Shown here: in pieces, positions 16,693 to 25,618 of the stretch
How positions within the stretch are numbered: the first letter of the stretch is position 1
Layout of the letters: the number at the start of each line of letters is the position of its first letter
The notes under the pieces: model-generated
Database searches by the model: none
What the model was told of the DNA's origin: nothing
The model's input: only the letters and a program-made list of their open reading frames with translations
Made by a program: the position numbers and the translations under genes
Assembly: GCA_937892945.1 (NCBI GenBank)
Contig: CALBIL010000059.1
Coordinates: forward strand, 1 to 64,000
Direction: 5' to 3'
DNA from: an uncultured euryarchaeote
GTDB lineage: Archaea; Thermoplasmatota; Poseidoniia; Poseidoniales; Poseidoniaceae
DNA length: 64,000 nt

Positions 16693-19600
16693 ATGCCTCC
16701 ATCGGATGAAACGGGTCAAAAAAGAGGGCATAACCCTCTGCTCGGTCTTGACATCGAACGGCTCGAGGCTGAAATGGAATCATACCAGCAGTGGCTTGAC
16801 GAACATGCCGATGAAGCATATATTGTCGCCGAGCAAGCAAGAAAACTTGGCTACGATCACAAAGAATACGTTGAGATTCCAAGAGCCGCAGACCTTGCCG
16901 GCCGGACTGAAAAACTTCTCGTTGAATATTTGGATGGCTATGAAGTCGCAGACGATATCCGTGCGCTCTTGGCCGAACACGACCGAGAATCGACTTCAAT
17001 CATGATGGCTCAGAGTGTGGCGCGCGGTTTCCGAGAACAAGGTCACGACTTAATCACGGCGATTGATGTTGGACTTCGCGTTGGATTAGCAGTCTTAACA
17101 GAAGCCGTTCTCGTCGCGCCATTGGAAGGAATCAGTGAAGTGCGTTTGCTCAACAACATCGACGGCTCTCAATTCGTATCCGTGCATTTCGCGGGACCAA
17201 TTCGAGCAGCAGGCGGAACGGCTCAAGCCCTTGCAGTCCTCATTGCTGACATGATACGTCGAGAACTCAACATTGGCCATTACCAACCAACAGATCCCGA
17301 AGTTGAGCGGGTCAAGGAAGAATTTGGACTGTATAGGGGCAATTTGCAATACCGTCCATCGCCCGAAGAAATAGAGGAAATAGTCCGTGCATGCCCAGTT
17401 ATGATTAACGGGGAATCGACAGAAAAAATAGAATGTTCAGGGTACGGGCGAGTTCGAAACATCGACGAAGCACGAATTCGTGGCGGTGTTTTACTTGTGA
17501 TTGGTGAAGGGATGTGTCTCAAAGCCCCAAAGATTCAGAAACACACTGAACGACTTAAAGTTCCCGGATGGGACTTCATCTCAAAGTTCGCCTCAAAAGG
17601 CAAATCCGATGACGACCACGGCGATGGACCCCGATTTAAATCCCGAAAAGTCCCAACGATTACAAAATTTATGAAAGACATCATCGCTGGCCGACCTGTA
17701 TTTGGCGCACCACTTCAGCCCGGAGGCTTCCGCTTACGATATGGGCGTGCACGTCCGTCAGGGTTAGCAGCAGCATCGACAAACACAGCTTCGATGATGG
17801 CAATGGATGATTTCATCACCATTGGAACCCAGATGAAAATCGAACGCCCAGGTAAAGCGTGTGCCATCACCCCGTCCGACGATACAGATGGCCCATGGGT
17901 CGTCTTACGAGATGGCCGTTTCCTTCGTCTTGACGATGCCCAAAGTTACTCAGCAATCAGCTCGAAAGTTGGTTCGGTTTGGGATAACGGAGAACTTGTC
18001 ATAGGATATGGCGAATTTATGGAAAATAACAAAAATTTGGTCCCTGCAGGTTATTCAAATGACTGGTGGGCAAGTGACTTACTCGAAGAGTTAAATTCCG
18101 AGGCCGCTGTCTCTGAATTTGCTGAACTCATTGAACAATCACGTTCATCCTTCCCCATCGGCATACCCGGTCTCAACCCCGAAGATGCAGATGATCCTGA
18201 TCAACAATTCCACATTCGTCGAAAATGGCATGTTTTCTTGGCGGCTTGTTCGGTGAATTGGGAGCAAAGTAAAGCGGTTGCTCTTCGATTCAAGACCTCT
18301 ATTCCAGCCCCACACAACCCATGGTTCCTCGACCTGCCGATTGAATGGGTTCCTTCGGTTTTAGAATTGCTTGAGAACTCCACAATCGAACCTTTTGGGA
18401 CTTCAAACACACCCCTCCTCGAAATCGAGAACCAACTCCAAGCCATGCCACTTCATGAAAAAAGACAACTCCGAATCCGCGGTGGCGTTGAGAATTGGAC
18501 TCCCGAAACAATGGATTTGTTACGGCCTGAAACGCTTGATGATTTAGAAAAGTTCGATATTCCCGGTTTGAAATTACGACCAATCAAACCAATTTTCGCC
18601 AAAGAAACACCAGAGGCTTGGACGTATATTCAGCATGGACTTGCTAAGGGTGCTGCAATGATTTTGGGGTTACGCCACCATCATGATGGCGACGACCTCG
18701 TGATTACATCAGGCTGGCCAGCATTACTGGAGGGCTTTGGGTTTGGAGACGAAGATGAAAAACCCCTTCGAATCGTCGATGCGAAAACTCGGTTTTCCGA
18801 GAGAATCACCCAATTACGGCAGTGCCAAATTACTCTCGCAGACGAGCGTCAAAGACTCGAAGAACTACACCAAGCGCGTGCAACTGTACGTATCGCAGCG
18901 GAAACAAACGCCCGACAGCGTGGACTTGGCATTGCTGATACCGATGAAGTCGGACGTGAAGCAGCTGCACAAGTTCCCGATCCTGGGCCGGTAGATCCGA
19001 AACTGTATCTCGCCGCTCAAATACACGAAGACGACCACGATGTCGATGGAATTATGTTACAGGTTCGAAAAATCTCAAACTTACGCTGGGAACACGCTGC
19101 GCCAGTTCGAATTGGATGTCGAATGGGGCGTCCAGAAAAAGCTGCACCGCGAGTCATGAATCCAATGACACACGCACTCTTTCCGATTGATTTGAATGGC
19201 GGTAATCAAAGGTTATTGGCAAATGCTGCAGCCAAACAAAGTATTCGAGTTCAAATGGGGCGTCGAGTGTGTAATGATTGCGGCAAAGAATCCCCGTTCA
19301 TCCTCTGCCATCACCGAAACGTCGACTCCGACGGCGTGGAATTAGCTGGCAACACCTGCGGTGGCCGTACTAAAATGCGTGAATCTGGTAACACAAAACG
19401 ACGACGCAGAGGCGAAATACAAACGGTCCGTTTGGACACGATGATCGAGGATGCTCGCATACGCTTAGGTCTTGACCGGATTCCACGGCAAGTTAAATGC
19501 ATGAAACAAATCGCAAGTAAGAATCAAACACCTGAAGCGATTGAAAAAGGATTACTGAGAGCCAAACACCAACTGCCAGTATTCCGTGATGGAACAGTCC

Positions 19601-20814
19601 GATTCGACATGAGCGATGTGCCCATTACACATTTTACACCAAGAGAAATTGGCGTTACTTGGCAAACACTTCAAACACTTGGTTATGCGAGTGATTGTGA
19701 AGGAAACCCCCTCCAAGATGATGAACAAATGCTTGAAATATTCCCTCAAGATTTCATTGTCAGTAAAAACGCCTGTGATTTCTTTGTCCGAACTGCACAA
19801 TTTATCGATGAACTCTTGGTTCGATATTATGGGATGGAGCCGTATTACAATGTCAATACACCTGACGATTTAGTCGGGCATCTGATTTGTGCTTTAGCCC
19901 CACACACATCTGGTGGCGTATTGAGTCGAATTATTGGTTGGGCCGATTGTTCAGGTGGATATGCGCACCCTCTGTTCCACGCTGCCAAACGAAGAAATTG
20001 CGATGGTGATGAAGATGCCATCATGCTTTTAATGGACGGATTACTCAACTTTAGCCGGGAGATATTGCCAGCAAATAGAGGCGGTTTAATGGACGCTCCT
20101 CTCGTTTTGACGACAAGATTGAATCCTACTGAAGTTGATAAAGAAGCTCTCAACGTTGACTCCGGTTGGTTTTACCGCCGTGATTTTTACGAGATTACAC
20201 TCTCACAACCACATCCTAAAGAATGCGCTGAACGAATGGACTTTGTCGAACGTCGCCTTGGCTCAGTTGCTGCAGTACGGGGCTACGGGTACACCCATGA
20301 CTGCTACGCTCTGGACCAAGGACCAGCCCTTTCAGCGTACAAAACGCTGGATACAATGATTGACAAAATGAATGGGCAATTGGACCTTGGGCACCGTTTG
20401 CGTGGAGTCGATGTTCGAACTGTGGCATCAAGTGTTGTACGCTCTCACTTTTTACCCGATTTACGAGGCAATCTCAATGCATACGGCCGTCAAAAAATCC
20501 GCTGCCTTAAATGCGCTCATTCGTATCGCCGGATGCCAGTAGCAGGCAGCTGTATTCAACCAAAGAAAGAATCGGGCAGAGGACTTACTGCTGTCGGCGT
20601 AGAAAAATCAGAAGACGGATTATGTGGCGGCAACCTCGCACTGACTGTTTCAGAAGGAGCAGTTCGCAAATACATCAAAGTCACAAAGCACGTAATGGCG
20701 AAGTATGGGGTCGATAAGTATACCAAACAAAACGTCGAATGGCTGTCTGACAGTGCAGATTCGTTGTTCAACAACGACCGGGCCAAACAACTTTCACTGT
20801 CAGACTTCCTTTGA
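16693..20814 (+). CDS. polC: DNA polymerase D large (catalytic) subunit DP2
   Basis: Catalytic subunit of the replicative PolD, found only in archaea and mostly outside Crenarchaeota. The 1373-residue protein begins with the DP2 N-terminal domain, continues with GPIRAAGGTAQALAVLIAD (about 170-188) and has zinc-finger cysteines around 858-890 (RVCNDCGKES and CHH) plus a C-terminal set (about 1275-1320). The catalytic N-x-D-x-D is N1102-C-D1104-G-D1106. No intein or exteins are present, although DP2 genes often carry one. The small subunit DP1 gene is not in the window. The next gene starts about 90 nt downstream. Confidence 0.97.
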   Translation: MPPSDETGQKRGHNPLLGLDIERLEAEMESYQQWLDEHADEAYIVAEQARKLGYDHKEYVEIPRAADLAGRTEKLLVEYLDGYEVADDIRALLAEHDRESTSIMMAQSVARGFREQGHDLITAIDVGLRVGLAVLTEAVLVAPLEGISEVRLLNNIDGSQFVSVHFAGPIRAAGGTAQALAVLIADMIRRELNIGHYQPTDPEVERVKEEFGLYRGNLQYRPSPEEIEEIVRACPVMINGESTEKIECSGYGRVRNIDEARIRGGVLLVIGEGMCLKAPKIQKHTERLKVPGWDFISKFASKGKSDDDHGDGPRFKSRKVPTITKFMKDIIAGRPVFGAPLQPGGFRLRYGRARPSGLAAASTNTASMMAMDDFITIGTQMKIERPGKACAITPSDDTDGPWVVLRDGRFLRLDDAQSYSAISSKVGSVWDNGELVIGYGEFMENNKNLVPAGYSNDWWASDLLEELNSEAAVSEFAELIEQSRSSFPIGIPGLNPEDADDPDQQFHIRRKWHVFLAACSVNWEQSKAVALRFKTSIPAPHNPWFLDLPIEWVPSVLELLENSTIEPFGTSNTPLLEIENQLQAMPLHEKRQLRIRGGVENWTPETMDLLRPETLDDLEKFDIPGLKLRPIKPIFAKETPEAWTYIQHGLAKGAAMILGLRHHHDGDDLVITSGWPALLEGFGFGDEDEKPLRIVDAKTRFSERITQLRQCQITLADERQRLEELHQARATVRIAAETNARQRGLGIADTDEVGREAAAQVPDPGPVDPKLYLAAQIHEDDHDVDGIMLQVRKISNLRWEHAAPVRIGCRMGRPEKAAPRVMNPMTHALFPIDLNGGNQRLLANAAAKQSIRVQMGRRVCNDCGKESPFILCHHRNVDSDGVELAGNTCGGRTKMRESGNTKRRRRGEIQTVRLDTMIEDARIRLGLDRIPRQVKCMKQIASKNQTPEAIEKGLLRAKHQLPVFRDGTVRFDMSDVPITHFTPREIGVTWQTLQTLGYASDCEGNPLQDDEQMLEIFPQDFIVSKNACDFFVRTAQFIDELLVRYYGMEPYYNVNTPDDLVGHLICALAPHTSGGVLSRIIGWADCSGGYAHPLFHAAKRRNCDGDEDAIMLLMDGLLNFSREILPANRGGLMDAPLVLTTRLNPTEVDKEALNVDSGWFYRRDFYEITLSQPHPKECAERMDFVERRLGSVAAVRGYGYTHDCYALDQGPALSAYKTLDTMIDKMNGQLDLGHRLRGVDVRTVASSVVRSHFLPDLRGNLNAYGRQKIRCLKCAHSYRRMPVAGSCIQPKKESGRGLTAVGVEKSEDGLCGGNLALTVSEGAVRKYIKVTKHVMAKYGVDKYTKQNVEWLSDSADSLFNNDRAKQLSLSDFL

Positions 20815-20905
20815 ATCCAGAACACCATAACTACCGCAAATATTGTTTTGTCCGGACCTTTCTTTTTATCAAATGAACCTTCAAAGGCAATGTGGGGGAA
20901 ACGGT

Positions 20906-21481
20906 ATGGATGAAGCAACTTTGGTATTGAACATTATTCTCTATGTCCTTTTACCACTTTGGGGCATTGCCAGTATGCTTGATTGGTGGTGCCATAAACA
21001 AACCAAAATTGAATCCACTTCCGGCTTACGCGAAGCGAATATCCATTGCCTTATGGGTGCACAAATCGGCCTTCCGTTGGTCCTTTCTCTCGTTTTCGAA
21101 GTCAATGTATTGATTCTTATTCTCTGCTTTGCAGCCCTTATTGCCCATGAATTCATCGCGCATTATGATGTTCACTTTACAACCGGAAAAAGAGAAATAA
21201 GTATCTGGGAAGTTCACGCTCATAATTACTTGGCCACCTTACCGTTTTTCCTCATGCTCCTGATCGTTGTTCGGAAATGGGAAGTTTTCCTCGATTTGAT
21301 TCGCTTGAATTGGGCCGGTGGATTTTCTATGCAGTGGCGTCAAGAGCCTTTGGGTGCAACAGGCAATTATGCAGCCGTCTACATCATTACAATGTCGATC
21401 TTAGTGGTGGGACCCTACGCCCAAGAATGGTGGCGTTGCTGGTCATATGAGCGAAATCTGTCCAAGGAGGCGGCGAAATGA
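20906..21481 (+). CDS. His-rich polytopic membrane protein of the lipid operon
   Basis: First gene of the operon running to 24998. Five hydrophobic segments can be read in 191 residues. Conserved-looking polar residues cluster within or next to the membrane: DWWCHK (about 25-30), an Ile-Glu and Glu-Ala pair, AHEFIAHYDVH (about 80-90) and WEVHAHN. This spacing of His, Glu and Asp suggests a membrane metal site, possibly an unrecognised diiron enzyme; I know no characterised member. Bacterial proteins with similar DWxCH and HE patterns exist as far as I recall, often poorly annotated. The chosen ATG at 20906 gives a start before the first membrane segment. Its stop overlaps the KAS III start by 4 nt. 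Confidence 0.7.
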   Translation: MDEATLVLNIILYVLLPLWGIASMLDWWCHKQTKIESTSGLREANIHCLMGAQIGLPLVLSLVFEVNVLILILCFAALIAHEFIAHYDVHFTTGKREISIWEVHAHNYLATLPFFLMLLIVVRKWEVFLDLIRLNWAGGFSMQWRQEPLGATGNYAAVYIITMSILVVGPYAQEWWRCWSYERNLSKEAAK

Positions 21482-22614
21482 CAGTCTACATCACCAGTAC
21501 AGGCTCCTTTCTGCCAGGGCCAGCAATTACCGTCGACCAAGTTGAAAATGTACTTGGTGCCGTCAATGGTAAACCCTCATCTCTTCGAGTCCAAATACAA
21601 AAAGCGAACAAAATTGAAACACGCCATTATGCAATTGACGAACAACAAAAAACAACCCATAGCAATACTGAGATGGCAACGAATGCGGCAGAACAATGCC
21701 TCGATCGCGCCTTCGCCCATCGCGAAAAAATAGGCATGTTGGCGGTTGCTTCAACGCAAGGAGATCTCCCAGCTCCGGGGATGGCGAGTATGGTTCAAGC
21801 GGAGTTGGAATTGCCTGAAATAGAAATCCTAACGACGCATGGAATTTGTTCTTCATCGATTATGGCATTGAAAGCAGCTTGGAACAGTTTACGCCTTGAA
21901 GAGCATGAAGCAGCCCTTGTTGTCTCCAGTGAATTAGCCAGCCGTCTTCTCAAAAAACAACGCTACGAGGCTGCAACAACGTCGACCTTTGCTGCAAAAC
22001 GTATTGATTTTAGTACAGAATTTCTGCGGTGGATGCTTTCCGACGGCGCTGGTGCCCTTTTACTCGAAAACAAACCAGCCCCCAAAGGGTTGAGTTTACG
22101 GATTGATTGGATTCGAGGTTTTTCACACGCACACGCACTCCCTACTTGCATGAGCGTTGGCTCAGCAGGACGCCCAGAAGACACTCGAACTTGGCAAGAT
22201 TATGACACCTATGCGGAAGCAGAACAAGACGGCGCCCTCCTCCTTCGCCAAGATGTACGCCTTCTCGACAATCTCATGCGAATGGGCGTTGATGGTTATC
22301 TCCGCTTAGTCGAAGAAGGCGTGAGTAAACCCGGCGAAGTCGACCACTTTTTGTGCCATTACTCAAGCCACCACTTTCGAAATAAAATTCTTGAGATGCT
22401 CGATACGGCAGGTGCCGGCATACCTGAAGAGAAATGGTGGACCAATCTCTATACACGCGGAAATACAGGTTCTGCGTCTCTTTTCATTATGCTTGATGAA
22501 TTTTTGCGCACCGATGAAGTGACAGTGAAAGAAGGGGACAAAGTCCTCTGTTTTGTTCCAGAAAGTGGCCGTTTCAATACGACCTATCTGCAATTAACAG
22601 TGGTGAGCGAATGA
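21478..22614 (+). CDS. Beta-ketoacyl-ACP synthase III-like condensing enzyme
   Basis: Thiolase-fold protein of the FabH/KAS III class, which joins an acyl-CoA or acyl-ACP to malonyl-ACP or a second acyl chain. The triad can be read: Cys124 in THGICSSSIMA, His294 in FLCHYSSHHF and Asn329 in YTRGNTGSAS. The region LSDGAGALLLE (about 188-198) is also typical. The first 60 residues differ from housekeeping FabH, and no acyl carrier gene is adjacent. It is coupled by 4-nt overlaps to the membrane protein before it and to the diiron oxidase after it. It may supply a branched, elongated or dimerised acyl chain for the operon product. KAS III is not expected for isoprenoid ether lipid synthesis. Confidence 0.88.
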   Translation: MTVYITSTGSFLPGPAITVDQVENVLGAVNGKPSSLRVQIQKANKIETRHYAIDEQQKTTHSNTEMATNAAEQCLDRAFAHREKIGMLAVASTQGDLPAPGMASMVQAELELPEIEILTTHGICSSSIMALKAAWNSLRLEEHEAALVVSSELASRLLKKQRYEAATTSTFAAKRIDFSTEFLRWMLSDGAGALLLENKPAPKGLSLRIDWIRGFSHAHALPTCMSVGSAGRPEDTRTWQDYDTYAEAEQDGALLLRQDVRLLDNLMRMGVDGYLRLVEEGVSKPGEVDHFLCHYSSHHFRNKILEMLDTAGAGIPEEKWWTNLYTRGNTGSASLFIMLDEFLRTDEVTVKEGDKVLCFVPESGRFNTTYLQLTVVSE

Positions 22615-23360
22615 ACGATGGAGAAATTTCAATCGAAGGCGGCGGTTCTACCGCAAATCAAGAAAGCGAGTATGAAGGAGTTATACTGAACCCGCATGCC
22701 CAAGTTTGCCTTCAACAATTACTTCGGGTCTGGCTTGGTTTTGAACGCGACTTGTCCAAAGTACCTCTTCTTCGCAGAATTGATTTAGGCACATATACAG
22801 TTCAAGACCATCAAATATTTTTGAGAAATATTCGACAACAAGTCATCGAAGGCTCACGATGGATTACACGAACTGCAAGTAGTTTTGATCGAGACCACTC
22901 CGAAATCCGTTCAACCATTATCAGCCATGCTGTCGATGAACATCGTGATTATGAAATGCTTGAGAAAGATTATGTTGCATCAGGCGGTCAACTTGAAGAC
23001 ATCCTCAATATGGAACGTAATATTGGCTCTGAAGCGTTACATGGCTTCCTTATGCATCGTTCATCTCGCCCAAACCCAATCGATTTACTTGGTGCAATGT
23101 GGATCATTGAAGGTCTTGGAGAAAAGATGGCGAATTCATGGGCCGAACGAATCCAAGAACTCACCGGACTGTCTGAAGATTCTACTCGATTCATGACGTA
23201 CCATGGAGAAAATGACAGCGACCATATGCAGCGCTTTTATGCAACGTTGAACAGCGTTTGTGTGAATGAAAAAGCAATTAAAAGTATTGTGAAAACCTCG
23301 AAAGTTGTTGCCCGACTCTACCGATTACAATTGGAGGAAATAGAATATGACATCCAGTAA
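22611..23360 (+). CDS. Haem-oxygenase-like diiron oxidase (HDO superfamily)
   Basis: An all-helical 249-residue protein with the metal-ligand pattern of haem-oxygenase-like diiron oxidases (family of UndA, BesC, SznF and CADD). Likely ligands are Glu110/His111 in AVDEHRDYE, Glu167 in MWIIEGLGE, and H198-x3-D202-x2-H205 in YHGENDSDH. HDO enzymes activate O2 for C-C, C-H or N oxidation, including conversion of fatty acids to terminal alkenes. The exact substrate cannot be read from the sequence, but the position between a KAS III and a desaturase points to an acyl chain. It starts within the KAS III stop (4-nt overlap) and overlaps the next gene by 14 nt. Confidence 0.82.
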   Translation: MNDGEISIEGGGSTANQESEYEGVILNPHAQVCLQQLLRVWLGFERDLSKVPLLRRIDLGTYTVQDHQIFLRNIRQQVIEGSRWITRTASSFDRDHSEIRSTIISHAVDEHRDYEMLEKDYVASGGQLEDILNMERNIGSEALHGFLMHRSSRPNPIDLLGAMWIIEGLGEKMANSWAERIQELTGLSEDSTRFMTYHGENDSDHMQRFYATLNSVCVNEKAIKSIVKTSKVVARLYRLQLEEIEYDIQ

Positions 23361-24270
23361 ATCAACAGTATCGCGTAAAGAGCAACGTGCTCAACGCCGC
23401 CTGGCAAAAGCTCTCGCTAAAAACCATGGAAGAATGCCAGCATCTCTGAGCGATGCACTGAGTGGGGATGGCAGCCTTCCTTTGAATTCGGAAGCAAAAG
23501 AATACTGGCTTAAAGATTTGCAAAATCCGTTACGTGTGGTTATTTTGCCAACCTTGAAAATCCTTCTTAGCATTACCCTTCACATCACCTATTACCTCAA
23601 GCGCCTTTCTCCGATTCAATGGAGAGCACACCGATTTCTTCAATGGCAGATTTGTTTTTTCATGAAACACTTCGTACGACCAGAAGCCAATATTTTGATT
23701 CTGCGCCATTTTCAAACCGAGAGTAATCTGCTGAATTTCGTGATTGATAATTCTGGAAAAGAAGGTGTCGAACCTGTCCTCATTTACCCGAAAGTAATCA
23801 GCGACCTCATGGTCCAAACGTTCGTCCACCACGATCAAGGCGTCTTGATGACCATGCGTGATTTAGGTGAGATGAAAGGCGAAAATTGGCCAATTGCTGA
23901 AGAGGAGTTGCAATGGACAAATTGGACCCCAGTTGACATCCAACACTCACCTTCTCGGAAGAAATGGACACAGTTCCTCGATTTTGAAACAGCGCATGAA
24001 TTATTCAAAACCACGTTCTGTTTTTGGCTGACGGCCAAAGAATACGAGGCTGCCATCAACTCGTTTCAATTCGACCACTCAGTTGGGTTACGGATTGATG
24101 AAATTGTTGGAGCCGCCCACTTTGCAGACCTTGCCCACAACCGTTTCCCAATGATTCTAGTTGGTCCAACAGGCCTCTCTTATCGATTCCTTATGCATGG
24201 CTTTTTTGTCGAACACGCTCACGCACATCTTGAAAGAATGAGAACTAAATTGGGGCTGAAGAATCAATGA
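23347..24270 (+). CDS. Unknown protein of the lipid operon
   Basis: No family recognised. The 307-residue protein has a basic N-terminus (SRKEQRAQRRLAKALAKNHG), a hydrophobic, amphipathic stretch at about 62-85 and again near 95-105, then a mixed region. His residues are notable in ILRHFQTESN, TFVHHDQG and FVEHAHAHLERM. The predicted fold is probably membrane-associated alpha/beta. Overlap with both neighbours (14 nt upstream, 4 nt downstream) makes it an obligate member of the operon, so it probably acts on the same acyl substrate or as an acyl-transfer or scaffold factor. That role is inferred from position only. Confidence 0.7.
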   Translation: MTSSKSTVSRKEQRAQRRLAKALAKNHGRMPASLSDALSGDGSLPLNSEAKEYWLKDLQNPLRVVILPTLKILLSITLHITYYLKRLSPIQWRAHRFLQWQICFFMKHFVRPEANILILRHFQTESNLLNFVIDNSGKEGVEPVLIYPKVISDLMVQTFVHHDQGVLMTMRDLGEMKGENWPIAEEELQWTNWTPVDIQHSPSRKKWTQFLDFETAHELFKTTFCFWLTAKEYEAAINSFQFDHSVGLRIDEIVGAAHFADLAHNRFPMILVGPTGLSYRFLMHGFFVEHAHAHLERMRTKLGLKNQ

Positions 24271-24998
24271 TGTACGGTCTTTTGATCGTTTGGTATATCT
24301 TCATCGGCCTTGGCGTTTCACTCGGCACCCACCGTTTGATTTCCCATAACTCCTTTCAATCGAATTCAGTACTGAAGTATCTCTTGGTTTACGCTGGAAC
24401 TCCAGCAGGGCCGCCAATTCAATGGGCACTGAATCACCGTATCCATCACAAAACAACGGATACAGCAGACGACCCCCACTCCCCGTATTTTGGTGGTTTT
24501 TGGCACGCACATTGTGGATGGTATCTCCCCACGAGCAGCACCATAGTTGCCATACTGTATGCCATCGCTGGGCCGATTCGCACCCTTCTCGATCCTTTCA
24601 TTTGGAAAGGGTTTCCAGAAGAATTACCAAAAGACTTGGATGCACCATTGTTGAAACTCATGAGCCGTCGGCCAGTGAATTTCTTACTTGCATTGTCTCA
24701 CCTTCTGCCATTCTACTTTTTCTATGTTGAACTCGGATGGTTTGGTATCGCTCTTAGTTGGTTGATTACGGTGTTGTTTTACAACATTGGCGACTCGATT
24801 AATTCCGTTTCTCATTTAGTTGGTTCAAGAGAGGATCCAAACACGGAAGCTCGTAATTTCCTACCAAGCGCAATGCTCACGATGGGTGAAGGAAACCATG
24901 CGGAACACCATCGGACTCCAGGGAATGCAAATTTCGGAGGTTTTGACATTGGCTATCTTTTCTTACGAATTATGAGATTAATTCGAATGGTTAAATGA
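24267..24998 (+). CDS. Membrane fatty acyl desaturase
   Basis: Integral-membrane diiron desaturase of the acyl-CoA/acyl-lipid delta-9 type. The three histidine boxes are HRLISH (22-27), HRIHH (57-61) and HAEHH (211-215); NSVSHLVG (about 179-186) provides the extra His of this class. At 243 residues it is compact, with four or five membrane segments. It introduces a double bond in a saturated acyl chain with O2 and an electron donor. The donor is not encoded beside it, although the candidate haem b protein 50 nt downstream is a possibility. It is the last coupled gene of the operon. Confidence 0.93.
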   Translation: MMYGLLIVWYIFIGLGVSLGTHRLISHNSFQSNSVLKYLLVYAGTPAGPPIQWALNHRIHHKTTDTADDPHSPYFGGFWHAHCGWYLPTSSTIVAILYAIAGPIRTLLDPFIWKGFPEELPKDLDAPLLKLMSRRPVNFLLALSHLLPFYFFYVELGWFGIALSWLITVLFYNIGDSINSVSHLVGSREDPNTEARNFLPSAMLTMGEGNHAEHHRTPGNANFGGFDIGYLFLRIMRLIRMVK

Positions 24999-25047
24999 AA
25001 ACCCCATCAACATTAACTTCTCGGATATAGTTTCTGTACCTATCACT

Positions 25048-25608
25048 ATGTACTCGTACACACCGAAGTGTTTCATGGGACGCTTCGGTACAGGCTTGAC
25101 CCTTGTCGTACTTCTCCTGTTGTTGACGCCCACGGCACTTGCACAAGAAGAGAAGGATGAGGATGAGGATGAGCCAAAGATTCTCGGCATTGAAGGTGAA
25201 GACCTTGGAAATGTAGCACTCTATTTTTTGATTGCTACACTCGCGATTGCTCTTTGGAAACCAGCATTCAAATGGCTTAGAAAGCATGGGCCAGAACGTT
25301 TTGATAAGGAACCAAGAGAATTTAAACAGAAATTAGGTGTATTCAATCGCCGCTTCATGAAGGTGCACAATTGGATTGGATTAGGTACTGCAGTTCTGGG
25401 GACAGTTCATGGATTCATTCTTGAATGGCATTGGACCTTGTGGGCGGGAATGGTTGCCCTTTGGGTTCTTGTTTTTAGCGGCTCAATGATGCAATGGCGC
25501 TGGCCCCCAAAGGAAATGCGAAAAGGCGCCCGCATGCTTCATTTTCAACGAACATTATCGATAGTGGCCATCATACTTCTTTATGTTGGCCACGTAATCG
25601 TGGATTGA
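25048..25608 (+). CDS. Candidate haem b membrane protein
   Basis: A 186-residue membrane protein: signal-like segment (about 13-32), an acidic loop (EEKDEDEDEPK), and four further membrane helices. Histidines are placed as haem ligands: His107 and His121, 14 residues apart on one helix (VHNWIGLGTAVLGTVHG), and His165 and His182 near both ends of the last helix (LHFQRTLSIVAIILLYVGH). This resembles b-type cytochromes such as b561 or ferric-reductase-like proteins. It follows the desaturase by 49 nt and could pass electrons to it, which is inference. It converges on the GST-like gene with a 10-nt gap. Confidence 0.6.
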   Translation: MYSYTPKCFMGRFGTGLTLVVLLLLLTPTALAQEEKDEDEDEPKILGIEGEDLGNVALYFLIATLAIALWKPAFKWLRKHGPERFDKEPREFKQKLGVFNRRFMKVHNWIGLGTAVLGTVHGFILEWHWTLWAGMVALWVLVFSGSMMQWRWPPKEMRKGARMLHFQRTLSIVAIILLYVGHVIVD

Positions 25609-25618
25609 TTTCAACGAT

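Noticed and set aside
16693..20814. Possible intein in DP2
   Set aside because: Conserved DP2 blocks are continuous up to the NxDxD site and no Hint-type sequence or insertion is seen.
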